Numbered from the stretch's first letter, positions 1 through 13,900 are shown. The stretch is 64,000 nucleotides of DNA from Paramecium pentaurelia (GCA_905183005.1 CAJJDO010000075.1:273614-337613), one strand, 5' to 3'. Notes: generated by a model from the sequence alone, not told the origin. Made by a program: numbers and translations.

Positions 1-2988
1 ATTGCTGCTTAAAACATATAATTTGCATTGCTAGTAAAATCTTTTATTTTTATTGAAGTAATTCTTAATAATAATTCAATTGAAAGTATAACTGTTGAAA
101 CATTTTCAATCTAATGGATAGTATTAGAATTAGCAATATTCCAAAGTGAAAGGAATGTAAAATTTATGAATATTATTAAATCAAAAAAGACTCTACTTGT
201 TGTACTTGTAATAATGATATTAGTATATTTAGTTAAATTAAGGATTTTACCTTTTAATCCTTTCATCCATATTAAAACATCTCTTTAATTTAATTATACA
301 AAAATGAGATTGAAATATTCAAGATTTTTTGTATTTAATATTAATACATCCTTTCCTGACCAATTACTTTTTTTTATTATTTTACCCATCTATAATTCTT
401 TTTCTCTTAATTTTCTGTATTTAAATTAATTACTAGTAAAATGATTTTTTATTATTGGAATCTTTAAATTGATTTTATCTTTTATTTCATCATAAGTTAA
501 ATAATATCCTTAAACAAATATTAAAACTTAACCATCTATAATCTTAGCAAATTTTTTCTATTTTTTCTTTTATGAAATCTTTTTTTATAAATTTAAATTA
601 TCATAATTTTATGGAGATTTTTCATACATTTCATATGTATTTTTACTTGTTTCATCTTATTCTTTATCTTCATCTTTTTTAAAATTTATATTCCATTTAT
701 TTTTCTATTTTTTTAAAGGAAAATAGCTTCTTTGTAATTATTTTTATTATTAAGCTTATTTCTTTATTAATTTAACCTAATTAGACCAATTAGGATATTA
801 TTATTTAAATTTTATTTTCCTTAATTTCTCAGGATTAAATTTTTTTTCTTCTTGTAAAGCCAAATCTATTTAACTAATAATATTTTGTTTAATTACATAA
901 ATTTTAATAAAACATCATTTTAACTTGTAAAATGTTATTCCATTTAATAATTAACTTATGACTACAAACATGAATATGATGTATTTTATAATTTTTATAG
1001 AATCTCTAATTCTATAGGATCTTCTGAATAATTCTTTATATTAATTTTTAATTATTAATATTTTAACAATCTAAATTTTCTAAGTAAAAAGTTCTTTGTT
1101 GTAAATTATTATATCTTTTTAAATAAACTTTAATTCTCAAAACTCTAATTTATATATAATAATATATATATACATGTTGGCCACTTAGTTTTTTCTAAGC
1201 AGCTGATAATGTTCTAGCTTCTGATATGGTTTTATTCATTTATGATTCTGATTCCAAATGTGAAGTCATTATAATCTTACTTTCATAGCATTCTCGATAC
1301 TTTTGGATAGTTGAAAAAAATCCAATGTATCTTAAAAATGCTACATCAAATACATTAATTAGTTCTCTTTCTGGATGTTCTTAATTGTCTTTTATCAATT
1401 TATTAATCTCTTCCTCTTCTTATTTCTTAGCACTTTCCTCTGCAGCCTCTGCATAATGTGTTTTAAGAACTGCAATAACTAGATTGAATCCAAAAAATCC
1501 ACCTACAAATATGATTAATAAATAATAAATCCATATCCATGGATGAAATATTCTCATTGTAAAAAACATTACCCAACTCCAATCATCCATTGTTATTGTT
1601 CTTAAAATCTAACCATATGAATATATAACATTATTAAATGAGGTTGGCATTTTTGGAGTTTCAGATGTAAATTTACATGTCATACCTTCTTCATAACAAG
1701 AATTTTAATGACATTAAATCCATCCATCTGTTTCATCTCCATTATCATATTCACATCTATAATTAAATAAACCTTAAAATAGGAATACACCACATATTGC
1801 AAAAAATAGAGAAAATAGTCCTACTATCATCAATGCTTCAATTAGAAATTTTATAGATTATTTTAATGCTTTTAGCATAACTTATAAATCATTGAATATA
1901 TCTCCTAAATAAAATAATAATGTAATCATTCTTAATGGTGAAATATCAATAATGAATATTTCTGGATAATAAAGATTTATTGTAGTAGCAAATATTAATG
2001 TAAAATCATAAATATCTTACATTCTAAGAAAAAATGCATTTTTTGTAAAAAAGAATCCAGAAACTAAAATTCTTATTGTTATTTCAATTATAAATAATAT
2101 TGTAACAACTTGTTCTATTTCAAATGTATCTTCTCTATGTTCTGTTTTTACTACAATAAAAAGGAAGACATTGAATAAAATCAATATAGTCATCAATATT
2201 TTATATATTCTAGTATTCATCATATCACTTGCTAAAATTGGAAATATCAGTGATAAAAAAACAACAATTTTTCTAAATTTTAAAAATTTTATGTTATCTT
2301 AATATTTCTTAAATTATTAAATATAAATTTACTTTTAATTCATAAAATAATCTCTTTGTTCCTTTTAATATTACTAATTATATATAAAATGGATCCTAAA
2401 ATGGATTGCGTTAATAGTATTTTTCATATCTTTTTACTATTTTTGAATATGCTACTTCATTTTCTGGATGATCATCTTATTCTAATGCAAATAATTCTAG
2501 ATATTTGGAAAGTTTTTCACGCTGTTAATTTTCTTGAATGTCATCATCAAAGTCAACTTTAAATTAATGGTTCTTATCATTATATATTTCCATTAACTAA
2601 TTAGACTCTTTTTTAGATTCTTATCTAACATATTGAATTGTTGGAATGGATTATTCTGAATACTCAGAGGAATTCAATTAATATTCATCATACTCCTCTA
2701 ATTCTTTTTCAATTTAATTTCTATTTTATTTGTATATTTAACTTTTTTAGAACATAGAATGAAGAATGTGAATGAAGTGATGAATCTATAGATGCTTTTC
2801 TATTTTATTTCTCTTATTTATTCAGTTTGGAAGACGAGTCTTATTTAACTAATTGAGCCCCAGCTAATAATATAAAAATCAATTAAAATACATTAAATAT
2901 GTTAAATAATGCTCTACTTTCTCTAAGCCAATTCTTTTGAAATTGTTAGACGTTTTTTATTATTCCTTGGCTGATGTAATAAGTTCAT
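1..2988 (-). CDS. Voltage-gated cation channel alpha subunit, 5' part (domain I), runs off the left edge
   Basis: Pore-forming channel of the four-domain Cav/Nav superfamily in the plasma or ciliary membrane. I start it at the ATG at 2988, where an N-terminal exon (MNLLHQPRNNKK...) joins through an intron with a GTT donor to the conserved YYQRNPFQDPFY region near 2400. Transmembrane segments of domain I lie at about 2300-1500. The pore loop near 1600 reads TITMDDWSWVM, with Asp where Cav channels have the first selectivity Glu. The I-II linker continues to base 1, so domains II-IV lie outside the window. The frame is intact with TAA/TAG as Gln. It is a clear paralog of the complete channel at 10931-17279: the region from the pore loop through FHPWIWIYYLL is almost identical. 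Being the same kind of channel is certain; ion selectivity is inferred. Confidence 0.85.
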
Positions 2989-3192
2989 AGAGAATTATAA
3001 ATAATAATTTAATAGTAATTGCTAGTTAATATTTTCAAACAAATTAGTTATATAATTTTATATTTTTATAAACAAAGCTGTTTTCAATTTTTTTATATCT
3101 ATACATATATTGCATCCTTTCTAATAATTATCTATAAATCATAAAAGATTCATTAAAAACATATAATAAATATCTAAAACTAAAAATATTAA
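2989..3192. other. Short intergenic spacer between two minus-strand genes
   Basis: About 200 nt of AT-rich DNA between the stop of the SSX2IP-like gene and the start of the channel gene. It must hold the channel promoter; no motif stands out. Confidence 0.5.
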
Positions 3193-4750
3193 ATCAATTA
3201 TTATCTTAATTAAGTTATTATAATGCTTATCTACTTGCATTTTCTAACATTCTGATATTCTCTTTGAATTTCTCATTAGTTTCTTCAAGCATCTATCTTT
3301 TCATCTAATTATTTTTATAAATTATAATACTTAAATTATTTATTTTTCTTCATCCCTTTTTTTTAATTAATGTTAAAACTGTTTTTTTATCATATCCATC
3401 TCATTTTTAGATTCATCTAAATACTTTTTCTAGTCTTATAAATACTTTTTAACATCATCAATCTATTTATCATCTAATACTCTATTGAATCTATTTAAAT
3501 TAAAGTTTAATTCATCTATTTTTTTTAAATTTTAACTCTTATTAATAATTTAACTAATCATTTTATCTTAAGCATCAAAAATATAATTGTAATTTTTAAA
3601 TAATTCAGTTAAATTTTTACATGCTTTAACTTTCCCACCTTCTGCTTCAATTTCAATTTCATCTTCATTCAATTAAATCTCATATTATTAATCAAACTTT
3701 TTCATTAGTTCTCTAAATGTTAATAGATTCTCTTGTAACATTTGTATTGCTTATTTACCATTAGTTTCTAAAGGAACCTTAAATAAATCACTTTTAAATT
3801 AATGCATATTTTGTTAAGGATTATCTAATTCTGATGGAATATTTTCATCTCCAAAATCTATTTTTCTTCTTTTAATATACACATCTCTTCTAATTTAAAG
3901 TATCTCCCCTAATTCATTATGAATCTTAACTAAATTTTCCCTTAATTATTCATTTTCTCTTAATAATTTATTATTAACTTCTTCCCATTTTTTCATAACC
4001 AATTAACTAAATTCGTATTCTCCATTTGCTGCAAAAACACTTGGACCCCCTTATTCAATAGGTTAAGTTATTTCTAAACTATTTTTATAATTTTTTGAAG
4101 CCTATTATTTTTTAATATGATCTTTAAGTTTTTAAATTTCTAAATCCCTTTACTTCAATTCATGTTCAAATTAAGTCGATCTACTTTATAATTTTGATAA
4201 CTATTTTTATAGATCTTCTCTTTCCAGCACTAATTTATTACTAATTTATATTTAAATAGACATACATTTATTCTTTTTAAACCTTTTCTGAACTCTTTAT
4301 TTTGGCTTATAAAGTAGTATTTTCTTATTCAAGAATTTTTCTATTATTTGATAATCTATCAAAATTTGAAGTGAGTTATTGTTTTTCTGCTTCAATTTTA
4401 TTAATTCTTTCATGATATGTATTTTTAAAATCCATGTCCTCTCTTCTTTATTTAATTATAGCTACTAATCTAATATATAATGATTTAAATTATTTTTACA
4501 CTTTGACAGTAAGATCAACTTCAGAATTAGAATTGCTATATAAATCACCTAAACTTGGAAAACCCATCATAATCAATTTTTCTCTAATGTTTTTTATTTG
4601 ATTTTGAAGAAAATCTTTTTTGTATTCATCATCAAAATTTGATTCCATTGGTTATTCTTCTTAACTCTCTTGAGCTTAGAATGAATAAGTATTACGAGGT
4701 TAAGGTTCTTGAAATTTTTCATCAAAGAGATATTTTTTATAGTTATCCAT
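3193..4750 (-). CDS. SSX2IP: SSX2IP/ADIP-like (Msd1-type) centrosome and basal-body coiled-coil protein
   Basis: About 500 residues, ATG at 4750, stop at 3193-3195. Two introns restore one frame: one of 25 nt near 4260 and one of 26 nt near 3320 (GTATTA...ATTAG). The N-terminal part has the ADIP family signature: a short helix ending in LIMMGFPSLGDLY, a first coiled coil (HERINKIEAEKQQL), then LQSRSTQFEHELKQRDLEIQ, which matches the SRATQYNHELKRKEREY-type stretch of vertebrate SSX2IP. The C-terminal half is further coiled coil. In animals and fungi this family anchors microtubule minus ends at centrosomes with WDR8; a basal-body role here is inferred from the family. The stop lies 48 nt from nothing else on this side; the next gene upstream ends at 4799. 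Confidence 0.8.
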
Positions 4751-4798
4751 TTTGAATTTAATTATAATAATAATCAAATAAGTCAATTAATCCAATCT

Positions 4799-6626
4799 TC
4801 AATTATAATATTTTTAAGCATAATTTCCACTTATTTATGCTGATTCCTTAAATCTTTAATAACCTTATTTCTCTTCAAATTAAACTCTCTTAGGTTATAA
4901 AGAAGATGATTTTTATTTACTCTTTAAACTTGATTCTGCTTAAAATTCAAAGTTGTTTTTTTGAGGATACTATTTATTCAGAGATTGAGCATGAGAATTA
5001 TCTCTATCTACAAATCCAAAACGAGGCTATTCATATTAAACAGGTTATGGAACAGGTTATTTTTCAACAGCTTATGAAAAACGAGTAAAACTACTATAAA
5101 TAGTAGATTATTATTATGGTTTTTCTACAATTTTAGCTTCTTATCTTTAAGGAGGAGAGGTTGTCTTAGCTCTAACTCTCCTATTATATAATTTAGCATA
5201 TTTAACAGATTCTGTTTTCACTTATTCTTCTAATCTTTATAATTCTTCTAAATACCAATCAATTCCTAAAAAGTATTCATAATTGACCTTTATTCAAATA
5301 TATTTATATAATTACTTTATCTTCCTTTTCATCTCTAAAATAAATGACAAGTTTCTCAATTTCTTATACAGACATACCCAATTCTTAATGCATAAGATAT
5401 TTGAATTTGACTATAGACAACCATCCTTTATTATCAGGGTCATATTTTTTGAAAATAGCTTATAAATCCAATTATTTCAAATATCTCCTTGCCTTTAGAT
5501 CTATTATAGAAAACCCTTAATTTATATTGATATTAATATACATAGTGATCTAAAAACTTTGAAATAAACTTCCTTTGCAGCTCTTCTTTATTCCTAATAA
5601 TCTCCAAAATTAGCATATTTATCTTTTCTCAAAATTAAATATTCATCTCTTGGATAACCAAAGAAATGCTAACAAGTTCCAAAGACTTTCCTTTTAGGTT
5701 ATTCATTTGTAAATCCAGTAACTTTTTTAATAAGATTAATATTTACAATCAAATTAAACTTCTTCATATGGTTTAATATTGAGTGCACATTGTTCATTCA
5801 CTACATCAATAAAACATCCACAAAATGTACATATCATACATAAACTATCTAAAGTATTGACAACTTTTTTAAGTAATCTTACCCAATCATATATTTCATC
5901 TTCAATTTTGATAAAAAATTCTTCTTTAATATTCTATAAGGATTAGATTTTCTCTTATCGACATTTCCAAATAACTTACTTTTTGAATTCAATTTATTGT
6001 TAGAGAATTTCTGAATTTTAGATTTTAGTTCTGAGATCAAACAATTCTCTAGGTAAATCAGATGGATGAGATGTTATTTCAGCTAATATAATAATAATTA
6101 TTGTATTACTTTTAATTATGATGCTAAGTAATTTCATAGTTTATTGAGTTAATGTTTTTGACATGAATAGTAAAGGTAACACATTCTGATCCATTGCTAA
6201 ATATTCAAAAGTATGAATAAAATCATCAATTGAATTCAAATGTTTTTATAACCAAGCAATGTCTTTCTGTAGTACAGCTGTTAATGTACCAGATTAATCA
6301 TTCAATCTCTTTAAAATACCTCCTTCAAATTCCATATGTATATCTTTAACAATAGTGGCCTTTACTTCTGTTATATATTTCATTCTAGTTTCTATCTTCT
6401 CTAATTAATCTAATAGATTCTCTTTCTTATTTTTCATGGCAGTTTCAATTCTATCCTTAATGAATGCCTATCTTATTGTATAGGCATCTTTGAAACTAAT
6501 TATTTTATGATTCTTAGTTTGATGTGGACCATAACTAACACAATCATTACAAACTAAGTCTTTGCATGTTTCACAAAATAATTCTGTAACCTTTTCATGA
6601 TGTTAACACTCTCTATTTTAATTCAT
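4799..6626 (-). CDS. B-box zinc-finger, coiled-coil and EF-hand protein
   Basis: Start ATG at 6626; stop TGA at 4799-4801. A single B-box opens the protein (CQHHEKVTELFCETCKDLVC, then CVSYGPHQTKNH). A long helical region follows, then a Cys motif (ICTFCGCFIDVVNEQC) near 5800. The frame then continues through KRKVFGTCQHFFGYPRDEY into two EF-hand-like segments near 5400-5250 (YDPDNKGWLSIVKF and RDEKEDKVNYEYF) and a polar tail. I join the two halves because the second gene with this Cys motif (17310-18658) has the same QFDC...F.G..RHFF order without a break. If they are separate, the B-box gene stops at 5703 and an EF-hand gene starts at 5767. Several introns are needed, some ending AAG or longer than usual. 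Function unknown; Ca-responsive scaffold or ubiquitin-related role is only inference. Confidence 0.65.
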
Positions 6627-6645
6627 TATTATTAATTATTTAAAT
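6627..6645. promoter_or_regulatory. 19-nt spacer between two divergent start codons
   Basis: The ATG of the B-box gene (6626, minus) and that of the RecQ-like gene (6646, plus) are separated by only 19 nt of pure A/T. Both 5' UTRs and the shared promoter would have to fit here or overlap the coding regions. Both starts are the first ATG of conserved-looking frames, but neither is proven. Confidence 0.5.
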
Positions 6646-8922
6646 ATGAACGATTCTATTGATTCTGGTTATTCATTTACACCTAAATAATAAAAGAAAC
6701 AAAGCTCTATTCCTTTTTTAGTTAGTGAAGAAGTCAAAAAGATAATCTCTTTTAATATGACACCATTTAAAGAAAATAATAATTATGAACAAATTAAGAC
6801 TCCAATTACGGAAGGTTATGATAGAAAATTGTAGGATGCTATTAAATAATTAGAAATTGAAGATTTAATTACAGATCCAATTGATTTCTTATGTAGAAAT
6901 ACTACAAATAATATTATTTGCTCATTAAATTTAAATACAATTTAACGATCAATTTTATTTTAATTACTCTCTATTTTAGTAGATGGTTTGGTGGTCATAA
7001 TCTCATATAATTATGTATTGCTTAAAGAAAAATTAAGAAGAATATAAGATGTCATTTCATGGGCAGCTATAAATCCTGAAGTACCTAATCATTAAATTGA
7101 ATTCATTGTTAAAAATATATCAAGTAGAAATATTAAATTATTAATTGTACATCCAGAATAAGCTAATTTTATTGATTTATCAAATCTAGATATTAAATTA
7201 CTCTTATTAGATCAATCTAATTACTATTTATCTTTTTTAGAAATAGGCAAAGTTTAAGCAGACCTTACTAAATATATATAAAAAGCCAATGCTGAATTTA
7301 TCCATATTCTATTACCTATAACTTAAAGTGTCTTTATTTAGGATATTCGATAATTGCAACCCTTTAATAGAACATATCTAACATATCGAGAGTAAATTCA
7401 ATTATCAATATATTTAGATCATTCAGTCCAAAACCATAAATCACATGTTCAAAAGATGAGAGTCCTATTAAATCATTGATCTCTTTATTAAGAAGTTAAA
7501 GACTTTATAGAAAGACAGGTATAGCTGTCTTTTGCCATAATGTCAGTGCAGTAGAATCAGTGTAATTTACTCTTTAATAAAATGGATTTAAGAGTAATTC
7601 GATTCATTAGAAAAAACCAGAAAACTAAAGATAAGCTAGTTATTATGATTTTGCTTCTTAAAATATTGATATTATTGTATTACCAAGTGGATTCTAATTG
7701 CCAGAAGGATTAAAAAATTTTGTATACCTTTCTGTTCACTTATATTTACCCTTAAATATTGAAACTTACATTTTGGATATAACAGAATTAAATAAAGAAG
7801 CCAATTCTCATATATTTTTATGTGATGACTATTATTTTACTTAAAGAGCAGAATTATGTTCAAATTTTATTTAAATAGAAAATTTGGCTATTTTTATGTA
7901 GGAATGTGTTTATACAAATGATTTAATATCAAAAGATGAAAATGATATTACTTATTGGTTAACTAAAAAATGGTTACATTTATAAAATTCAGAATAGTCT
8001 GATACAAAAATAAAAAAAATACTATTAAATGAATCATCTTTAAATTATGATTTTAGTAAAAAATAAATTTAACAATTTCTATAAGAATTAGAAAAAGAGA
8101 AATGGTTAGAAATTTAAGTTGCAGTTCCAGTTGAATTAATTTTATCATAATTACCAGAAGATGATGAAATCTCTTAGAATGTCTAAATTTATGGTAAGAA
8201 ATCAGGTAGTTTAAATGGTTATAAATGTTAAGTTGATGATTTACTTAAAGGATCTGTGATGACACCAATTTAATTAATAAATAAATTAAAATAATAAAAA
8301 GTTAAATTTGAAATTTCAGAAGAAGCATAAATAATTAAATTAACACATTTCCCATCATAATCTGAATTATAAGCAAAAGTTCTAGATATATATTCTGGTA
8401 TAAAAAGATAGAATATTATACGAATTAACAATTTAGATTAAATGTATAACTTGGCAAGAACAGGATCTTTTAGATCTTTGGAATATATGTGGAAATAAAT
8501 CTAATTATAAAAGAATTCAACATAACTTACTGATTTCATTCAATAATATTTAGATTAGAATGTTTATTCTGATTTAACAGGACACAATAATTTACCATTT
8601 ATTAAACTTGAAACTTAAAGAGAAAAATCAACTCTTTTGTAGGATGTAAAGGTATATATTATAAATAATCCATTAGTTTATAATTAATTTTTACAATATA
8701 TTTGATTTTGGATTATCATGGATTTAAAAAGAAAATTGTGCAACAAAAATCTTAGTAATATTATAAGGTTTAAAAACAAGTAAAAAAGAGTTGAAATCAT
8801 TACATTAATGGAATAAATATAGATAATATAATTATTTGAAAATTCATGAAATGATTCATGAATAATTAGAATAATTAGAAACTAAATTATTGTGTTAAAG
8901 CAAGAAAAAAATTAAAATTTGA
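6646..8922 (+). CDS. RecQ-like helicase with degenerate ATPase motifs (probable pseudo-enzyme)
   Basis: About 740 residues, ATG at 6646, stop at 8920-8922. The fold follows a RecQ helicase. Near 6920-7000, CSLNLNTIQRSILFQLLSIL then VDGLVVIISYNYVLL sits where RecQ has the Walker A loop and the GLTLVVSPLISL strand. LLIVHPEQ near 7145 matches the YVTPE strand. LLLLDQSNYY near 7205 replaces the DEAH box. The second RecA lobe reads TGIAVFCHNVSAVESV...LQQNGFKSNSIHQK near 7520-7610, then NIDIIVLPSGFQLPEGLKNFVY and IETYILDITELNKEAN, where RecQ has the IGRAGRDG motif VI. So the GKS/GKT loop, DEAH and the arginine finger are all missing. The C-terminal part (about 8050-8920) resembles the RecQL4 tail in places. 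One 25-nt intron near 8650 is clear; a frame change near 7440 needs another. It may be structural or regulatory. Fold assignment fairly sure, loss of activity inferred. Confidence 0.6.
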
Positions 8923-8949
8923 TATTAAATATATATATATAAATGGTTT

Positions 8950-10398
8950 TCATTATATATGAATAGGAAAACATTCTAAAGTATTTAAATTAATTAAGCA
9001 TATTATTCCAGTTTCAGAAAATGCTGGCACACTAACAATTCTAACATTATCTGCAACCATCTTTGTTCCATACTTTGACATGTTTCCTGCAAAGTAAATA
9101 TTAGGTAATTCTTATAAAACAAATGGATCCTATAATTACTATGGGTATGATCTAAATAATTTAATTAATTTTAAAACATCAAAGTATCTGGTGCAGTTGG
9201 AGCAATATGTCCATAATATAATGTCATTTCCAATAAATCTACATCTTATTAATCATTTATTAAAGAACATTTTTTAATATCTTAGATATTTTATCCACTT
9301 GTTCCAAGTACTTTTAAATCTCCTAATGTAAATTCTGTTGGATTTGTTAAGAATATAAGTTAATTTGTTTTATCAAGAGTTTCTGGAAAATGTGATTTAT
9401 GTAGTGGTGTTTAAGGTAACATCTAAGAAACTGGTTCATTTACTCCTGGCATTACAGCAACTGGAGTAACTGATATTAATTAACTAATTAATTCATCAAC
9501 TCCTTTTATATTTAACTATAATTTGTTATATAAACCCTTGAAATCTTATTAAGGATTTGTTATCTATAAATCAATTGCTTCATCTAGTTTAGAATATAAA
9601 TTCCCAAGAATTATTACTTAAGATATATTATATGGAATCTAAATTATTATTGTTAAATTTTTACTTCACTTCCTTCCCCACTATAAAGATTACCTTACAT
9701 ATAATCAATCATATGTCTATATTTTGTAGTGCTTTCTGATGAATTATAATTTAAACCAGAAATTAAACAGAGATATGAAGTTGAATTTATTGGCTTCAAC
9801 ATAGGTGTTTCAGGAAGTGTAGGTAAATATAATCTTTCAACTTTCACAACATTATTTGCAATAATCTATCCTTCAATCATTAATGTAATTCCTGTCACTA
9901 GATCCCAGACATTAATTATTTTATCTTTTTTATTTGGAAGACAGAGTTTCGCATTATGAATTTGTAATTTAACTCTTCCTGATTTATCTTCTAAATAGCA
10001 TACATCCTCATTAGACACATAACCTTTAATATAAGCATATGTATTTTACCTTGTTTTGCTTTGTTTGAATTCTAAGAGAAATAATATGGTTTTAATTTCA
10101 TCTCTTTGAATATAGTTCCAATTGCTTTTATTGATCCTTATTAATTCTAAATTTTTTATATCAATTCAATGAATTAAGAATCATTACTATTAGTTTAAAA
10201 CCGTTTAGCTAAGCTTATATAACGCATATAATATATGTGAGAATATTATGCTTTAATGCTTTTATTTCTAGGAGGCAAATAAAATTTAGAGGTTTATTAA
10301 ATTTCAAATCCAGTTCTCTCATTATTGAATTTCTTTTCAGCGTTCAATTTCAATTTCTGTAAAATAAATGACATATCTATATTTGATTCTACTTCCAT
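8950..10398 (-). CDS. POLD2: DNA polymerase delta small subunit (B-subunit)
   Basis: Second subunit of the lagging-strand replicative polymerase; acts in the nucleus as the scaffold between the catalytic subunit and PCNA-binding partners. ATG at 10398 (MEVESNIDMSFILQKL), then QYSHIYYMRYISLAKRF, the N-terminal family signature. The OB-fold follows with SGRVKLQIHNAKLCLPN near 9960. The inactive phosphoesterase domain holds VAVMPGVNEPVSQMLPQTPL near 9440, LVLGTSGQN-like sequence near 9300, and the family hallmark DLLEMTLYYGHIAPTAPDT near 9210. The C-terminus ends with LPNIYFAGNMSKYGTKMV and FSETG. Length (about 450 aa) fits the family. Short introns are present. It ends 27 nt from the convergent RecQ-like gene, so two DNA-metabolism genes sit tail to tail, probably by chance. 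Confidence 0.92.
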
Positions 10399-10930
10399 AA
10401 TTAAGCGGGAAATAATTATAATTATTATAAATTGTTAATTAATTTTCAATAAAATTTTGTTGAGACTTCTTACTTTATATTATTTACAATTCAATATTAA
10501 AACTATAATAATAAGTTCTATTTATTAAAGATGAAACTTTTATAATGTTGTCAGTACTTATATTTTAATTTCTTAATTCTACTATTTATTTATTTATCTA
10601 AAAAATATATTATATCATCAAAACATTCTAAATTTATAACAATAGATTAATAAAACTCAAATATTAATAAATTTTGATATAATTTAATATAATTTCATCA
10701 TATTTAATTATACAGCATATATGTATTTCATTTTTTTTTTGTAAATTTAATTCTATAGATTAAATGAAAATTTGGAGACAATTAGAAAACTGTTAATTTT
10801 ATATTTATTGATTTTCTGTTATTAGTAATCTATTATAAATGATAGCAATTTGTTGTTGTTAATTGAAAATATGTTAGTAGCTTATTTCATGTAATTTGAA
10901 TAATTTTATATTATTTTTTTTACGTAAAAA
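10399..10930. other. Divergent intergenic region between POLD2 and the Cav-like channel
   Basis: About 530 nt, very AT-rich with long T and A runs. I see no ORF with protein-like composition. As the genes on both sides point away from it, it must contain both promoters; no conserved motif is obvious. Confidence 0.6.
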
Positions 10931-13900
10931 ATGCTTCTTAGAGAATCCTCATAGTAGCAAAGGGCCTCTGCAAAATAATAGGAATTTAAAAAATAGAAGA
11001 GTTATCGATTCACAATCTCGAATCAAATGATGAAAAGAAGCCCAACAAGGTTTTTAAAAGAGATGAAGAGTCTCAAACATAATATATAATAAAGTACTTT
11101 GAAGAGTTTAAAAAATTTTCAACCTTATGAAAACAAAGATGAAAATTCCTCAGATTCTAGTGAGTATAATAATGTTGATGAAAAGCCTGATCCTTTAGAA
11201 GACAAAATTGCAGTACCTAATTTGAGTTTTAAAGAAGGCTTTTTATTAACACTCGAATAAAATGAACAATAGACACATAATTCATCTGATTATAATAGTT
11301 TGAAAGGACCTAAAAAGCATATTTTAAGGAATATAAAGAAATGTTTTGGTGATTCAAGTTCTATGAGTGAAGTTAATTCTCAAGATCAATTACTCGATAG
11401 AAGACATGATAATTTTCCAATTTAAGATTAAATAGAAGAATTAGAAGCATAGCATATAGAAGATGTGGAATATTTTTGTGAAGATCTTGATCCAAGAATT
11501 TTGAAGAAATATTAAAAGCATAAAGAACGTAATCCATTTGAAGATCCTTATTATGTTGTATTGACACCTCTACATGGTTTAGAAAGGTTAAAACATGAAT
11601 TAAAAGTATTTAAATTAGTTTAGTCTAGAATTATAATGATCATCTTAATTTCCTGTAATTAAGAAAATTTATAGTTTATTGTTGCTTATGTATACCTATG
11701 TATTTCTAGAAAATTGTAGATAGTTACCAATTCAAATTTATTAATGGTATTTGTATTATTTGTAATCTCACTCTATTTACATTAAGTAATTCAAATCCTC
11801 CAATTACAAATGAGAAGTATAAACAATTTATATTTTATTGTTTTGCTATTGAAATATGTATTAGAATTTTAGCTGCAGGAGGTATATATCCTACTATACA
11901 TTTTTTATACAGTAAAGAAGATATTTTTAATTTATTATGTACATTAATTAGCTTTTTACATTATTTTTACCCTAATTCTATTCCATTTGATCCAACTCCA
12001 CTTAGAATAATAACAATTTTTATATATTTAGGAGATGTTTTATTAAGATTGAAATATATGTTAATAGCTTTAAAAAAATCATTAGTATTTTTAGCTGAAG
12101 CATTATTCATTCTTTTAATATCTGCTTTATTTTTTTCAATAATTGGAGTCTCCTTATTTTAAGGACTATTTAATTATAGATGTTAACCAATAGAAGGAGA
12201 TCCAGTTGATGATTGGATCTAATGTTATTAAAATATTTGTCCAGAAGGAATGCAATGTATGATTTCAACAGAAACTCCTAAATTACCTACATCATTTAAT
12301 AATATATTTTTTTCTTTTGGTTAGATTTTAAGAACAATAACAATGGATGATTGGAGTTGGGTTATGTTTTTTACAATGAGAATATTTCATCCATGGATAT
12401 GGATTTATTATTTATTAATAATTTTTGTATGTGGATTTTTTTCTATTAATTTGATTATTGCAGTATTGAAAATTCACTATTCAGAAGCAACATAAGAATG
12501 TGAAGAATTTGAGAAGTTATCTAAATAGAAAAATGATCATAGTTTATAAAGATAAGAGATGTTTTTAAGTAAGGATGTTATTTCTTATTTTGATTTATCT
12601 TTTTTACGTTACATTGGTTTTTATTCTGTTTTAAAGACACATAGACATTTGATAAATACTACGAAGCCTTTGAATGAATTAATTGAAGATAATTTTAGAC
12701 CTGAGAAAACAAATCAATAGTTAAGATTATTATCATCAAAATAAAAAAAGATTTTAGATGAAGCATAAATGGTATTTGAATTAAATATTTACTGTAGAAA
12801 CTTAATTAAGGTTCTATATGGAATAAGTTCAAGAATTTTTCACTTAAAAATTAACTATTGCCTAAGTTTAAGGAACTTAAAAAAGAATAAAGTTTAGTAA
12901 ATATTAATTTATATTCTGATGATCCTATTGAAATTTCAATATTATTGAAATTAATAGAATACAATTTTACTTAATTGAACAATTCTGTAAATTATCATGT
13001 TGAATAGAAATTTAACAGTTTAAAAGATGTCTTTGTTTAGAAGAAAAGGTATTTATAGGCTAATTTGTTAGAATTGGACATAAGGAAAAAATATAAATGT
13101 ATTATCAACATTTGTTATCTAAGAAGAACTTAAAATAAACAACTAGACAATAATCAGATTATTCAATATCTAGATATCCAATCCATAAGAGTACTAGAAG
13201 AATAACTATTTAAAAGACTTTAAGTAAAAAGGATGAAAGTCTTGATGTGCCCTCTCTCTAAATAAAGAGAAGAAATAATGATTTAAAATCTATAATTAAT
13301 ATGAGAACGAGAGTTGAATAAAAATTACCATTTGAACATATTAGTAAAGGAAAAAGATATGTGTTTATTTAAGGATATTATATAAATTATGAATAGATTC
13401 AAGAAAAAATCAATATGAAAATACCTAAAGTAAAATTACAATTAGATTCAAATGAAGAAATATATTAATAGATTTTTTAGAAAGAAAGAGAGTAAAAAAT
13501 AATAAAAACAAAAAATTGGTCAGGAAATAATGTTTTATTAATGAATCCAGATCGTATGTAGATGTTTGAAGAAATTTTTAATAGTTTAAATAATTTCAAT
13601 TAATTAATATGGATGCCAACAATAGGTGGAAAATTATTGATAATGAGAAGATACACTCTTATAATAATAGATAATTAGATTACTTAATTATTTTTTGATT
13701 TAATAATCTTGATAAATTTTATTTTCTTATCTTTGTATGGAATAGCAAATCCAATAATTATATCAAAATGTGAAGATATATCAACAGTTTTTTTGTTGAT
13801 AGAAATTAGTTTATAAATGTTTACATATCCATTATAACGATTCTTTTCAAGTAAAGAAAATGTATTATAAGCAATAATAATGATTGCAAGTTTTATAGAA

